Part shown: one piece after another, positions 1 to 8,156 of the stretch | Layout: each line of letters opens with the position of its first letter | Numbering within the stretch: position 1 is the stretch's first letter | DNA from: Candidatus Gastranaerophilales bacterium | GTDB taxonomy: Bacteria; Cyanobacteriota; Vampirovibrionia; Gastranaerophilales; Gastranaerophilaceae | Assembly: GCA_944326605.1 (NCBI GenBank) | Contig: CALVEM010000002.1 | Coordinates: forward strand, 62,001-126,000 | Length of the DNA: 64,000 bases | Direction: 5' to 3' | Position numbers and translations under genes: made by a program | The notes under the pieces: generated by a model | The model's database searches: none | What the model was told of the DNA's origin: nothing | The model's input: the letters and a program-made list of their open reading frames with translations, nothing else

Positions 1-161
1 GAAACTACACCTATGATTGCTAAAGTTACCAAAACTTCCGCTAAAGTAAACCCCAAGCGTGCCGCTTGACCCAACACTTCAGTTTTAAATGAACTTTTAA
101 AACATTGACAAGAAAGTAAGAAATGTCCTCTGCACGTTATATTTCGTAAGATTGATTTCAT
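1..161 (-). CDS. Type IV prepilin-like protein, 5' part only (runs off window start)
   Basis: The minus-strand frame opens with ATG at 161 after an AAGGAGT-like ribosome site and stays open to the window edge, so only the first 53 residues are visible. A leader of about 37 residues precedes 'GFTLAEVLVTLAIIGVVS', the prepilin peptidase junction (G/F) with the conserved Glu at +5 and the start of the hydrophobic helix. Such proteins are cleaved and methylated by PilD and assembled into type IV pili or type II secretion pseudopili; many in this lineage are minor pilins of unknown role. The leader is long and contains Cys and repeat-like residues, unlike the short leader of the prepilin at 22068. 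Same orientation as the signalling genes upstream, 78 bp away. Confidence 0.75.
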   Translation of the reverse strand, partial: MKSILRNITCRGHFLLSCQCFKSSFKTEVLGQAARLGFTLAEVLVTLAIIGVV

Positions 162-239
162 TTATACTCCTTTCTATAACATTCTGCCACTTTCAATCAT
201 GCCTGAATGATCAAATATTTTTAACAGGATAGCTTCTTC

Positions 240-773
240 TTACCAGTCAGATGAGACCATATCATCGTCTTCATCCTGAAGTGCCGACAAATCTTTGTGT
301 CCGGTGCCGTCAAAATCTTCAGGCAGCATATCATCATCAGGCCATACTGTATCCTCGTCAAATCTGCTTGAATTCAAATTCTGGCTTGCTGATAAATCTG
401 AATTTGATAAATCAGTTTCAGATAAAATACAACCAGCCATATCAGAGTCGGAAAAATTACAGTAAGTCATTGAAGCATAACTGCAATCCGCACCTGTTAA
501 AAGAGAATCCGTAAAATCACATTCCAAAACTCTTGCACGCGTAAAATCAACAGATGTCAAATCTGCGTTTGTAAAATTAACAAGAGATAAACTGCAATCC
601 GCAAAGGAACTTGAATTCAAATCCGCATCGGAAAAATCGATTTCTGACAGGTTGATACCGGAAAAATCAACTTCTGACAAGTCAACTTCCTCCTGCTCCA
701 CTTTCCATTCATTAAATTTTTCGGGGTTCTTTCTCAATAATTCAATCAATTCTTCCTTTGTGTAATCTATCAT
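240..773 (-). CDS. Pentapeptide-repeat protein
   Basis: 177 residues. After a charged helical start (about 1-28), residues about 30-140 consist of pentapeptide repeats of the A(D/N)Lxx type (for example 'VDFSG', 'INLSE', 'IDFSD', 'ADLNS'), which fold into a right-handed quadrilateral beta-helix. The tail is acidic. No signal peptide or membrane segment, so it is probably cytoplasmic. Pentapeptide proteins are abundant in Cyanobacteriota; molecular role is unknown except in DNA-mimic examples, and this one is not clearly of that class. The ATG follows a ribosome site (AAGGAGAATTTATA). It lies 28 bp after the response regulator gene on the same strand and may be cotranscribed with it. Confidence 0.85.
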   Translation of the reverse strand: MIDYTKEELIELLRKNPEKFNEWKVEQEEVDLSEVDFSGINLSEIDFSDADLNSSSFADCSLSLVNFTNADLTSVDFTRARVLECDFTDSLLTGADCSYASMTYCNFSDSDMAGCILSETDLSNSDLSASQNLNSSRFDEDTVWPDDDMLPEDFDGTGHKDLSALQDEDDDMVSSDW

Positions 774-801
774 GATTTATAAATTCTCCTTATTATTTTT
801 C

Positions 802-1413
802 TTACTTAACTAAATCTGTTTGCATGGCAACAAGTACAGCCTGCGTTCTGTTTGCTACCTTTAATTTTTTATAAATACTGTTCAGATGCGTTTTTATTGT
901 AACCTCTTTCACAAACATTTTGTCTGCTATCTGTTTATTACTTGCCCCTTTTGATATCATTTGTAACACTTCTTTTTCTTTTGAGGTCAAAAGGTCATCA
1001 GGCAAATGTTTTTCGCAATCCGAAGTTCTTTGAGTATTTCTTCTGCTTCGCCTTAAAACAGCTTCCATTCTTGCCAGAAGATTGGGTAATATAAAGGGTT
1101 TTACAATGTAATCGTCCGCGCCGATTTTTAAGCCGGAAACCATTTTTTTATCTTCGTTAACTGCCGTAAGCATTATAACCGGCAAATCTTTTGTTTTTTC
1201 TCCCGAGCGGATAGCTTTTAATGTTTCCCATCCGTCCATATTAGGCATCATAACATCCAGAAGAACAATGTCAAATTTGTTATTTTTTGAAAGCTCCTTT
1301 AACGCCTGAACACCGTCGTACACGGCAGTTACCTCATATCCGTAAAACGGAAGGGCATCTTTTAAGTATTTGGAATTGTCATCAACGAGCAAAACATTTG
1401 TCAAATCAGACAT
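802..1413 (-). CDS. NarL/LuxR-type response regulator (REC plus HTH)
   Basis: About 203 residues from the chosen ATG at 1413, which has a good ribosome site (AAAGGAACAAATA); an upstream in-frame start at 1440 is less likely because it overlaps the preceding gene. Receiver domain about 5-120 with 'LLVDD' acidic pocket and phosphoacceptor Asp in 'DIVLLDVMMPNMDGW'; the conserved Lys is in 'IVKPF'. LuxR-type HTH about 140-200 ('LTSKEKEVLQMISKGASNKQIA'). No histidine kinase is encoded in the window, so the partner is unknown. Last but one in a tight minus-strand group with a second regulator, a TPR protein and an HD-GYP protein. Confidence 0.88.
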   Translation of the reverse strand: MSDLTNVLLVDDNSKYLKDALPFYGYEVTAVYDGVQALKELSKNNKFDIVLLDVMMPNMDGWETLKAIRSGEKTKDLPVIMLTAVNEDKKMVSGLKIGADDYIVKPFILPNLLARMEAVLRRSRRNTQRTSDCEKHLPDDLLTSKEKEVLQMISKGASNKQIADKMFVKEVTIKTHLNSIYKKLKVANRTQAVLVAMQTDLVK

Positions 1414-1432
1414 TATTTGTTCCTTTAAGTTA

Positions 1433-2080
1433 TTAAACAATTTTATTTTTTAATGCTTTTAATGCTGCCTGAAGTCTGTCGTCAACTTCAAGTTTCTGCA
1501 AAATATTTGCAACGTGAGCTTTCGTCGTATTAATACTTATAACAAGCATCTGTGCAATTTCCATATTGCTGTATCCTTCTGTCATAAGTTTTAATATCTG
1601 TGCTTCACGCGAGGTAAGGTCATAGTCTTTTCTGTTATTTTCACTTTCATAAGAAGGCGAATTTGCACTTGCTTTCAATACAATATGTGCAATACTCGGA
1701 TCAAACCAGGCTGCACCGTCAGCAACCGACTGCACAACCTGAACCAATCTCTGAGGATTAATTTCTTTTGAGCAGTATGCATTTGCACCTGCTTTTAAGC
1801 TGTTCAATACTTCTTTTTCATCGTTATGAGATGTTAATATTACAATCTTTACGTCTTTATTTGATGAACGAATTTGTTTTGTGGCTTCAATACCGTTCAT
1901 ATTCGGCAAACCTAAATCCATTATTATAACATCTATATTGTTATTATTAAAAATTTCAATAGCATTCTCGGCAGAATCGGCTTCGTAGATATTTTCTACG
2001 TAATCAACATTTTCAAATGTAGTTTTTAAGCCAAATCTTGTTAATTCATGATCTTCTACTATTAAAATGTTTTTTTTCAT
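1433..2080 (-). CDS. NarL/LuxR-type response regulator
   Basis: 215 residues. Receiver domain about 1-120 with 'ILIVEDHE' at the start, phosphoacceptor in 'DVIIMDLGLPNMNG' and Lys in 'CSKEI'; LuxR HTH about 150-212 ('LTSREAQILKLMTEGYSNMEIA'). Its start codon overlaps the stop of the upstream TPR gene by 4 bp (ATGA), which implies translational coupling and one operon. A DNA-binding transcription factor controlled by phosphorylation; no sensor kinase is adjacent. It is divergent from the regulator at 802, so the two probably respond to different inputs rather than being recent duplicates. Confidence 0.88.
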   Translation of the reverse strand: MKKNILIVEDHELTRFGLKTTFENVDYVENIYEADSAENAIEIFNNNNIDVIIMDLGLPNMNGIEATKQIRSSNKDVKIVILTSHNDEKEVLNSLKAGANAYCSKEINPQRLVQVVQSVADGAAWFDPSIAHIVLKASANSPSYESENNRKDYDLTSREAQILKLMTEGYSNMEIAQMLVISINTTKAHVANILQKLEVDDRLQAALKALKNKIV

Positions 2081-3612
2081 AAACTCAATTCCTCTTTAGC
2101 AGGCTGATAATCGGGATTTAAACTTAGGGATTTTTTAAAATATTGAACAGCGTCCTGTTTCATTCCCTGATTTTTTGCAATCAATCCTTGATAATAATAA
2201 TATCTAAAATCATTTTCGTCAATATATTTTGCAACACCGAGATACTTATTTGCCTGCTCATAATTTCTGCGTTCAATTTCGACACGACCGAGGTCAATCC
2301 ATGCATCTTTGTAGTTCATATTTATTGCTATTGCTTTTTTTAAATATGCAAATTCTTTTGATTTATCTTTCAGGGCAATTTTATAATATGCAATGTATGC
2401 GTCAGAGTATGTCTTTAAAACCTTCTCATAAATTTCTATAGCTTTTTTTTCTTTATTCAGCTGCTCATAAGTCTGTGCTATTTTAACCGGACAAATCCAG
2501 GAATTTTTGTCATGGCTTTCCGCATCTTTATAGTATTTCAAAGCTTCTTTAAAATCACGATTTCTAAAGCTCAAATCTCCGAGCACGAGAAGAGCAACAG
2601 GATTGCTGCCGTCAAGTTTGTGAGCCTTTAATGCGTTATCCTGAGCTTTCTCATAATCCTGCATATCAAAATATACCCGCGCCATTATCGCATATACGGC
2701 TTTGTTGTGTTTTTTCTTTGATGTCACAGCACCCTGAAGAGTTCTGATTGACTTTGCGAGTTCGCCTTCGTAGTAGTAATAATACCCGAGATGATACATT
2801 TTTTGTGCATAATCCTTTTCAGATTTATAAAGCACATATTGTTCAAGCGAATTTGCCTTTCTTATAAAATCCGTAGTGTAAAATTTTTGAGATTTCAGAT
2901 ATTCAACCATTTTGAGCGCATTTTTAGGTTTTTTACCCTGAGATAAAATTTCCGCTTTAAGTTTTTTATAATTAATATTCTGAGGATTTTTATTTATAGC
3001 TTGATCAATATAAATTTCCGCATTTGCAATATTATTTGATTTTAGATATCCCAGAGCAGCAATATAATTTGCATAATCAGATTCTGAGAGCAAAGAAGTA
3101 TTTTTTACAAGTTCATCTGTTGCTTCGCGGCTCTGGTCATTATAAATTATATTGGAAAAGACCTCTCCAAGATACATTTCATCATCCGGTTTTAATTTTT
3201 TTGACGGGTAATAATAAGTTTTTATATCGCCCGTTAAAAAATCCGAAAGAGTTTTGTCATCAATTTTTGAGGCAGCCATCTCAGAAAGGTTAAAAAATCC
3301 GATATCTGCCATCCGTTCGGCCATCTGCATATAACCGTAGTCATTAGGTTCCATTGTCTCTATTAAAACTCTGAAATTTCTGTAAGCTGATTTGACATTA
3401 CTTTGCATAAAACGATCAAAAGCAATAACATACTGATTATGAATACTGTTATGTGTCAGCGTTGCTTTTTTAACCGGCAGTGCAATAGTATTTACGGGTG
3501 CAGAATTCTCTGCAAACGGATTCGCCGGCTTTATACTGTCAAACCCTGACGCACAGACAGGCAAACCCGTAATAAAACTTATAGCAGCTATACATAAACA
3601 TTTACGTATCAA
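2077..3612 (-). CDS. Exported TPR-repeat protein
   Basis: 511 residues. The N-terminus ('MIRKCLCIAAISFITGLPVCAS') looks like a signal peptide ending near residue 22. The rest is helical with tetratricopeptide repeats, clearest in the C-terminal half (about 270-505), for example 'AVYAIMARVYFDMQDYEKAQ' and 'PVALLVLGDLSFRNRDFKEA'. TPR arrays act as protein-binding scaffolds; no enzymatic domain is seen. It lies between an HD-GYP gene (4 bp gap) and a response regulator (4 bp overlap), so it is likely part of the same envelope-sensing operon. Specific partner unknown. Confidence 0.85.
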   Translation of the reverse strand: MIRKCLCIAAISFITGLPVCASGFDSIKPANPFAENSAPVNTIALPVKKATLTHNSIHNQYVIAFDRFMQSNVKSAYRNFRVLIETMEPNDYGYMQMAERMADIGFFNLSEMAASKIDDKTLSDFLTGDIKTYYYPSKKLKPDDEMYLGEVFSNIIYNDQSREATDELVKNTSLLSESDYANYIAALGYLKSNNIANAEIYIDQAINKNPQNINYKKLKAEILSQGKKPKNALKMVEYLKSQKFYTTDFIRKANSLEQYVLYKSEKDYAQKMYHLGYYYYYEGELAKSIRTLQGAVTSKKKHNKAVYAIMARVYFDMQDYEKAQDNALKAHKLDGSNPVALLVLGDLSFRNRDFKEALKYYKDAESHDKNSWICPVKIAQTYEQLNKEKKAIEIYEKVLKTYSDAYIAYYKIALKDKSKEFAYLKKAIAINMNYKDAWIDLGRVEIERRNYEQANKYLGVAKYIDENDFRYYYYQGLIAKNQGMKQDAVQYFKKSLSLNPDYQPAKEELSL

Positions 3613-3616
3613 TTAA

Positions 3617-5353
3617 TTAAACACCCTCACTCTCTACAATACCAGAATAATAGAAATTAAATAATTCCGCAATATGCTTTTGGTTATCATCTGCATTTTC
3701 ATTTGTTATAAAATCATAAATATCTTTGAGATTATACCTGCTTAATATTTCCTGATCCTCCTCTTTAAAGCAGTGATGATTTTCCGTCAAAAATACTTTG
3801 ATAATTTTATCAGCCGGAATTTTTAAAAACACATCAACCAGATTGCCGTCAAAATGTTTATTTTTACCTTCAAGCAAAATATTAATAACATTTTGAATAG
3901 GCATTTTGTCACGATAGTGACGTTTTGATGTAATTGCGTCAAAAACATCCGCAACTGCAAGAATTCTTCCCCCATAGGGGATTTCTTCTCCTTTAAGATG
4001 TCTGTAATAACCCGTTCCATCGTATTTTTCGTGATGAGAACAGGCAATCTCAGTTATCATTTTAAAATCATTAGACATATAGATTTTGTCAAGAATATTA
4101 TGGGTAATCTGAACATGTTCCTGAATATGTTTATATTCTTCCGGCGTCAATTTCCCTTCTTTTTGCAAAACCGTATCTCTGATACCGATTTTGCCGATAT
4201 CATGGAGAATTGCCGCACGTTCAACAAGTTCTTTGAATTTCGCATCACAGCCAAGAGCCTCTACAATAAGCATTGAATAAAGCTTAACCCTGCTTGAATG
4301 ACCTGCAGTAATCTTATCACGCGCATCAATAGATGCTGCAAGTGTATTTATAAAACTTTCAAACAGTTCTTTTTGTTCTTTATAAAGTTCTTTCTGTTGT
4401 TCAAAAAGCTGAGCGTTTTCCAGAGCAATTGAGGCACTGCCGCCGATTGCAACAAGTAAATCCTCATCGCCTTTTGTAAACACGCCGCCTTTTTTGTTCA
4501 ACACCTGAAACGCACCGATAATTTCCTTGTTATTGTTTTTTATCGGAAGACAGAGAATAGTCTTGGTTTTATAACCGGTTTCCTTGTCAACATCAGGGTT
4601 AAATCTAGGGTCTTTGTAAGCATCAGGAATATTCAAAGGTTCTCCGGTTTTTACTACATACCCGGCAAGACCTTTATCAGCAGGAAATCTTATTTCCTGA
4701 CTGTCCATGCCCAAAGCCACCTTGCTCCAGAGTTCATCTTTTTCTTTATCCAGCAAAAATACCGTACATCTGTCTGCCTGAATAGCAATACGCGTTTCTT
4801 CCGCAATAACTTTAAGCAAGACATCAATATCTGTAACCGCACTGATAGAACGCCCTATTTTAACCAGAGAAACAAGCGGATCGCTTGAAACAGGAGTTGA
4901 AAAATCAAGTCCGCTTCTAAGCTGTTTAATTCTTGTTAAAACATAACCCATCAACGAAAGTTCATCTCCGCTTTCCATAGAAATATTTTTTGCATTATTA
5001 TAATGAAGCATAGCTAAATCATTTGCACCTTCTCCAAAATAAACTGTACCCAGAGCAAATTCATTAACAAGTTTTGCTGTCCCGTTTTTGCTGTATTGAG
5101 CCATGTAGCCGGCATCATTTAAAATTTTTAAAACTTCTTTATAATTTGCTTTATCAAGAAAATACTTTGTCATTCCGCAAAAACTTAATGCAATTGATAG
5201 ATTTTCATCTGATTTTTGCTCGCTGTATAATTTCTCAGCTCCGGTAAAAACATTCAATGCCTCTTCATAATTTTTGTCTTCTAAAAGAGATAAACCTTTT
5301 TTAATAATTTCTTTGTCGCACTCACTCATTTTTCTTAATCCATTAACTACCAT
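3617..5353 (-). CDS. GAF and HD-GYP domain phosphodiesterase with N-terminal helical repeats
   Basis: 578 residues: TPR-like helices about 15-140, GAF sensor about 165-315 ('DRCTVFLLDKEKDELWSKVA'), linker helix, then HD-GYP about 335-520 with 'HDIGKIGI' and 'HHEKYDGTGY'. HD-GYP proteins hydrolyse cyclic di-GMP using a metal centre; the third signature residue is Tyr rather than Pro ('GTGYY'), a common variation. GAF suggests regulation by a small ligand. The start is uncertain: ATG 5353 lacks a clear ribosome site and ATG 5329 ('MSECDKE') is the alternative. First gene of the minus-strand operon running to about 802. The GGDEF protein at 55484 is a plausible antagonistic enzyme. Confidence 0.88.
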   Translation of the reverse strand: MVVNGLRKMSECDKEIIKKGLSLLEDKNYEEALNVFTGAEKLYSEQKSDENLSIALSFCGMTKYFLDKANYKEVLKILNDAGYMAQYSKNGTAKLVNEFALGTVYFGEGANDLAMLHYNNAKNISMESGDELSLMGYVLTRIKQLRSGLDFSTPVSSDPLVSLVKIGRSISAVTDIDVLLKVIAEETRIAIQADRCTVFLLDKEKDELWSKVALGMDSQEIRFPADKGLAGYVVKTGEPLNIPDAYKDPRFNPDVDKETGYKTKTILCLPIKNNNKEIIGAFQVLNKKGGVFTKGDEDLLVAIGGSASIALENAQLFEQQKELYKEQKELFESFINTLAASIDARDKITAGHSSRVKLYSMLIVEALGCDAKFKELVERAAILHDIGKIGIRDTVLQKEGKLTPEEYKHIQEHVQITHNILDKIYMSNDFKMITEIACSHHEKYDGTGYYRHLKGEEIPYGGRILAVADVFDAITSKRHYRDKMPIQNVINILLEGKNKHFDGNLVDVFLKIPADKIIKVFLTENHHCFKEEDQEILSRYNLKDIYDFITNENADDNQKHIAELFNFYYSGIVESEGV

Positions 5354-5425
5354 ATAATTTACAACTCTATGTTTTTATTGTACAATATTTTTGAGAATAT
5401 TACAAATGTTTTTTATAGAAGGTTA

Positions 5426-6115
5426 ATGATGAACAAAGTCACAATACTAATTCCGGTTTATAATGAGGCTGCAACTCTTGATAAAATCATAAAAAAAGTA
5501 GAAGAAGCAAATTTTTGCGGACTGGAAAAAGAAATAATTCTGATAGATGACTACTCTACAGACGGCACAAGGGATTTATATTCAAAATATCCTTACAAAG
5601 TTTTGTATCATGAATATAATCAAGGCAAAGGCGCAGCACTTAGAACCGGTTTTAAAGAAGCCACAGGCGATATCATAGTTATTCAGGATGCTGATTTAGA
5701 ATATGAGCCTGTTGATTATGAACCGTTAATACAGCTAATTATTGACGGCAGAGCGGACGTTTGTTACGGTTCAAGACTTTCCGGCGGAAAACCGTCCAGA
5801 TCATTTATGTTCCATCATCTTTTAGGCAACAAATTTTTGTCACTTTTAACAAATATTCTTTACGGTTCGACCTTAACAGATATGGAAACTTGTTATAAAG
5901 CTTTCAGGGCAGAATTTATCAAGGGGATTGAAATTAAATCCGACAGATTTGATTTTGAACCTGAAATTACTGCAAAGGTTTTAAAACGCGGGGCAAGATT
6001 ATATGAACTGCCTATTTCATATTACGGCAGAGAATTTGCGGAAGGCAAAAAGATTACCTGGAAAGACGGAATTCACGCAATTATTGCTCTGATCAAATAC
6101 AGATTTGTAGATTAA
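5426..6115 (+). CDS. GT2 glycosyltransferase, dolichol-phosphate mannosyltransferase-like
   Basis: About 229 residues from ATG 5426 (or the adjacent ATG 5429), which follows AGAAGG. Starts with 'VTILIPVYNEAATLDKI', then nucleotide-sugar motifs 'DDYSTDGT' and 'QDADLEYEP' (the metal-binding DxD region). This size and pattern match the cytoplasmic DPM1/GtrB group that moves a sugar from a nucleotide donor to polyprenyl phosphate; no C-terminal membrane segments are present, so it is the short soluble form. Divergent from the HD-GYP gene. It could supply polyprenyl-linked sugar for surface glycans, but the donor cannot be read from sequence. Confidence 0.85.
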   Translation: MMNKVTILIPVYNEAATLDKIIKKVEEANFCGLEKEIILIDDYSTDGTRDLYSKYPYKVLYHEYNQGKGAALRTGFKEATGDIIVIQDADLEYEPVDYEPLIQLIIDGRADVCYGSRLSGGKPSRSFMFHHLLGNKFLSLLTNILYGSTLTDMETCYKAFRAEFIKGIEIKSDRFDFEPEITAKVLKRGARLYELPISYYGREFAEGKKITWKDGIHAIIALIKYRFVD

Positions 6116-6134
6116 AAAATATAGGGAGAAAATT

Positions 6135-6971
6135 ATGAAAAAGATTATTTTATCGTTATTTTTAGCAGCATCGCTTGCACTGCCTTCTCTTGCTGCAACA
6201 TGGAGTGCAGTTGACAGAGTTCCGACAGTAGGGAAACAGGTTTTGTCTAAAAACGGTCTGCCGTCAGATACTAAATTTATCGTAACTGAAGCAGAGGTGG
6301 GAAACAGCACATCAAATGTTAATAATGAACTTTATATAAGTAAAACAAATCTTCAATATACCGGCAACGACAATGAAGTGGCTGCCGTAATCGCTCAAGA
6401 AGTAGGAGCACTCGTTAATGCAAATGCATCAAAGAAAAAACTTGTTTCTAATCTGACATCAGCTATTGCAGGAAGTTTCGTAGATACAAGTCTTGAAAAT
6501 ACCGCATTAATCGCAAATGAACTTACATTAAATAACATGTCCGAAAAAGATCAAAAAGCAGCAGATATTACGGGTATTGATTTAATGATTCAAGCAGGAT
6601 ACAATCCGCTTGCAATGATTGTAGTACTCGGGAAAATGCCAGGGAGCACTCTTGACCTTTTGAAAGGACAGCCAAATAACTTTAAAAGAACCATGTATAT
6701 CTATGATTATCTGGCATACAACTACCCTTCAAAAGTAAAGGCAGGATACAACTGTCAGGAATACAAAAACTTTCTTGCATTTATTCAGCCTGATATCGAT
6801 GAAAGAAATGCAGACGCAAAAAAACTTGCAAAATGGGAAAAAGAACAGGCTAAATTGAAAAAAGAAAGAGCAAAACAAATAGCTAAATATAAAGCCACAG
6901 GCGGCTTGAATGGCTGGGATGCATCTTACACAATTTTGAAAAATCTGTCTGAAAATGCAGAAGTAAAATAA
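6135..6971 (+). CDS. Exported M48-like protein lacking the zinc-binding residues
   Basis: 278 residues with a clear signal peptide (cleavage after 'LPSLAA', about residue 21). Residues 80-100 ('EVAAVIAQEVGALVNANA') align by eye with the HEXXH segment of M48 peptidases (typically '..AHEIGHVVNRHA'): both His are replaced (Gln88, Ala92) while Glu89 remains. The downstream third-ligand motif, normally EADxxG, appears as 'KAADITG' and is followed by the usual 'LMIQAGYNPLAM'. So the fold looks retained but zinc binding lost: a probable pseudo-protease. The C-terminus (about 225-255) is a charged Lys/Glu/Ala helix. Good ribosome site (AGGGAGAAAATT). Confidence 0.7.
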   Translation: MKKIILSLFLAASLALPSLAATWSAVDRVPTVGKQVLSKNGLPSDTKFIVTEAEVGNSTSNVNNELYISKTNLQYTGNDNEVAAVIAQEVGALVNANASKKKLVSNLTSAIAGSFVDTSLENTALIANELTLNNMSEKDQKAADITGIDLMIQAGYNPLAMIVVLGKMPGSTLDLLKGQPNNFKRTMYIYDYLAYNYPSKVKAGYNCQEYKNFLAFIQPDIDERNADAKKLAKWEKEQAKLKKERAKQIAKYKATGGLNGWDASYTILKNLSENAEVK

Positions 6972-7090
6972 AAGAAGGTCAGAGGGCAAGAGGCCAGGAA
7001 GGCAAGCTGATTACATAAGTTACTTTTGTGCGAAACACCAATAACAGCCTTACCTCATGACCTCTAAGCTTCTGAGTATCTAAATAAAGG
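6972..7090. repeat. Dispersed intergenic repeat (AGG-rich type)
   Basis: This spacer carries 'CCAGGAAGGCAAGCTG' at its left side and 'ATGACCTC' with 'CTTCTGAG' at its right side, giving imperfect inverted arms. The same words occur at 17098-17128, 34378-34487 and inside alaS at 41635-41670. AGG-rich sequence is foreign to this AT-rich genome. No coding potential seen. Confidence 0.55.
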
Positions 7091-7097
7091 AGAAAAA

Positions 7098-7610
7098 ATG
7101 ACGGATACAACAAAAATTATTAACTGTCCTGCCTGCGGTAAAGAAATGACAAAAATTTTTATCTCCGGTGAAGGCGTAAATCTTGATATTTGTCTGGATG
7201 GCTGCGGCGGAATATTTTTTGACAACAGAGAATTAAAAAAATTTGACGAACAATCTGAAAATATTGAGGAATTAAAACAGGCAATTCAGGGCAAAAACTT
7301 TGAAAAAACTGATGAAAATTTAACCAGAATTTGTCCTGTGTGCGGTACAAATATGGTTAAAAATTCAGTAAGCATTAAAGGCAATATTATCATTGATGAA
7401 TGTTACAATTGCGGAGCCAAATTCTTTGATCACGGAGAACTTAATAAAATGCGTGAGGAATATCCGACTGAACAGGACAGGCGTCAGGCATTATTGTCGG
7501 AAACTTATGAGGAAGTCGGTTCTAAAATTGATCAACTGGAACTTCAAAACAATATGAACAGAGCAAAACGCTCAAAATTTTTAAAAATGATGGATAAACT
7601 ATTTTATTAA
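7098..7610 (+). CDS. Zinc-ribbon (zf-TFIIB type) protein
   Basis: 170 residues with two zinc-ribbon modules: 'CPACGKEM' with 'CLDGCGGIFFDNREL' (about 10-50) and 'CPVCGTNM' with 'CYNCGAKFFDHGEL' (about 78-115). The CGG-x-(F/W)-(F/L)-D-x-x-E-L ending is typical of the zf-TFIIB family of bacterial small proteins. Function in bacteria is not established; nucleic-acid or protein binding is usually supposed. No signal peptide. It is followed 9 bp later by a paralogue, so the pair is probably one operon from a recent duplication. Ribosome site AAAGGAGAAAAA. Confidence 0.85.
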   Translation: MTDTTKIINCPACGKEMTKIFISGEGVNLDICLDGCGGIFFDNRELKKFDEQSENIEELKQAIQGKNFEKTDENLTRICPVCGTNMVKNSVSIKGNIIIDECYNCGAKFFDHGELNKMREEYPTEQDRRQALLSETYEEVGSKIDQLELQNNMNRAKRSKFLKMMDKLFY

Positions 7611-7619
7611 GGATAAACT

Positions 7620-8156
7620 ATGGCTGACACATCCGAAATTTTAACCTGTCCTGCCTGTGGTACAGAAATGAAAAAAATATTTATTCCATCAAAAGGTATA
7701 AATGTTGATATCTGTGTAAATAACTGCGGCGGAATATTCTTTGACAATAAAGAATTTCAGCAATGCAGTTCATCAACCGATGAAATTACGGAAATTAAAG
7801 ATTTGCTTGAAGATAAAAACTTCATGCCTGTAGATGAGAGCAAAACACGTATTTGCCCTGCCTGCAATACTCCTATGGTAAAAACAAAAACCTTCGGCAT
7901 ACAGATTGATACCTGCTACAATTGCGGCGGAATTTTTCTGGATAATCAGGAATTTGAAAAAATAAAGGCACAAATAAAACCCAAAAAACAACGAACAGAT
8001 ACTGTTCAGAATTCTAACAAAGAAAATATCGATCTTCATGAATTTTGTAAAGATGCTCTTGAAGAAGACAGACAAATTAAAGCTGCAGCACATGCTGTAG
8101 ACATGTTAACAAGAACTCTGAGGAGGCACCGCGGCTTTTTCAGATCGTTTTTCTAA
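7620..8156 (+). CDS. Zinc-ribbon (zf-TFIIB type) protein, paralogue
   Basis: 178 residues, the same two-module layout as the gene before it: 'CPACGTEM' with 'CVNNCGGIFFDNKEF', then 'CPACNTPM' with 'CYNCGGIFLDNQEF'. The C-terminal part is helical and basic, ending 'RTLRRHRGFFRSFF'. The 3' end overlaps the convergent phosphohexomutase gene by 17 bp. Role unknown, as for its partner. Confidence 0.85.
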   Translation: MADTSEILTCPACGTEMKKIFIPSKGINVDICVNNCGGIFFDNKEFQQCSSSTDEITEIKDLLEDKNFMPVDESKTRICPACNTPMVKTKTFGIQIDTCYNCGGIFLDNQEFEKIKAQIKPKKQRTDTVQNSNKENIDLHEFCKDALEEDRQIKAAAHAVDMLTRTLRRHRGFFRSFF

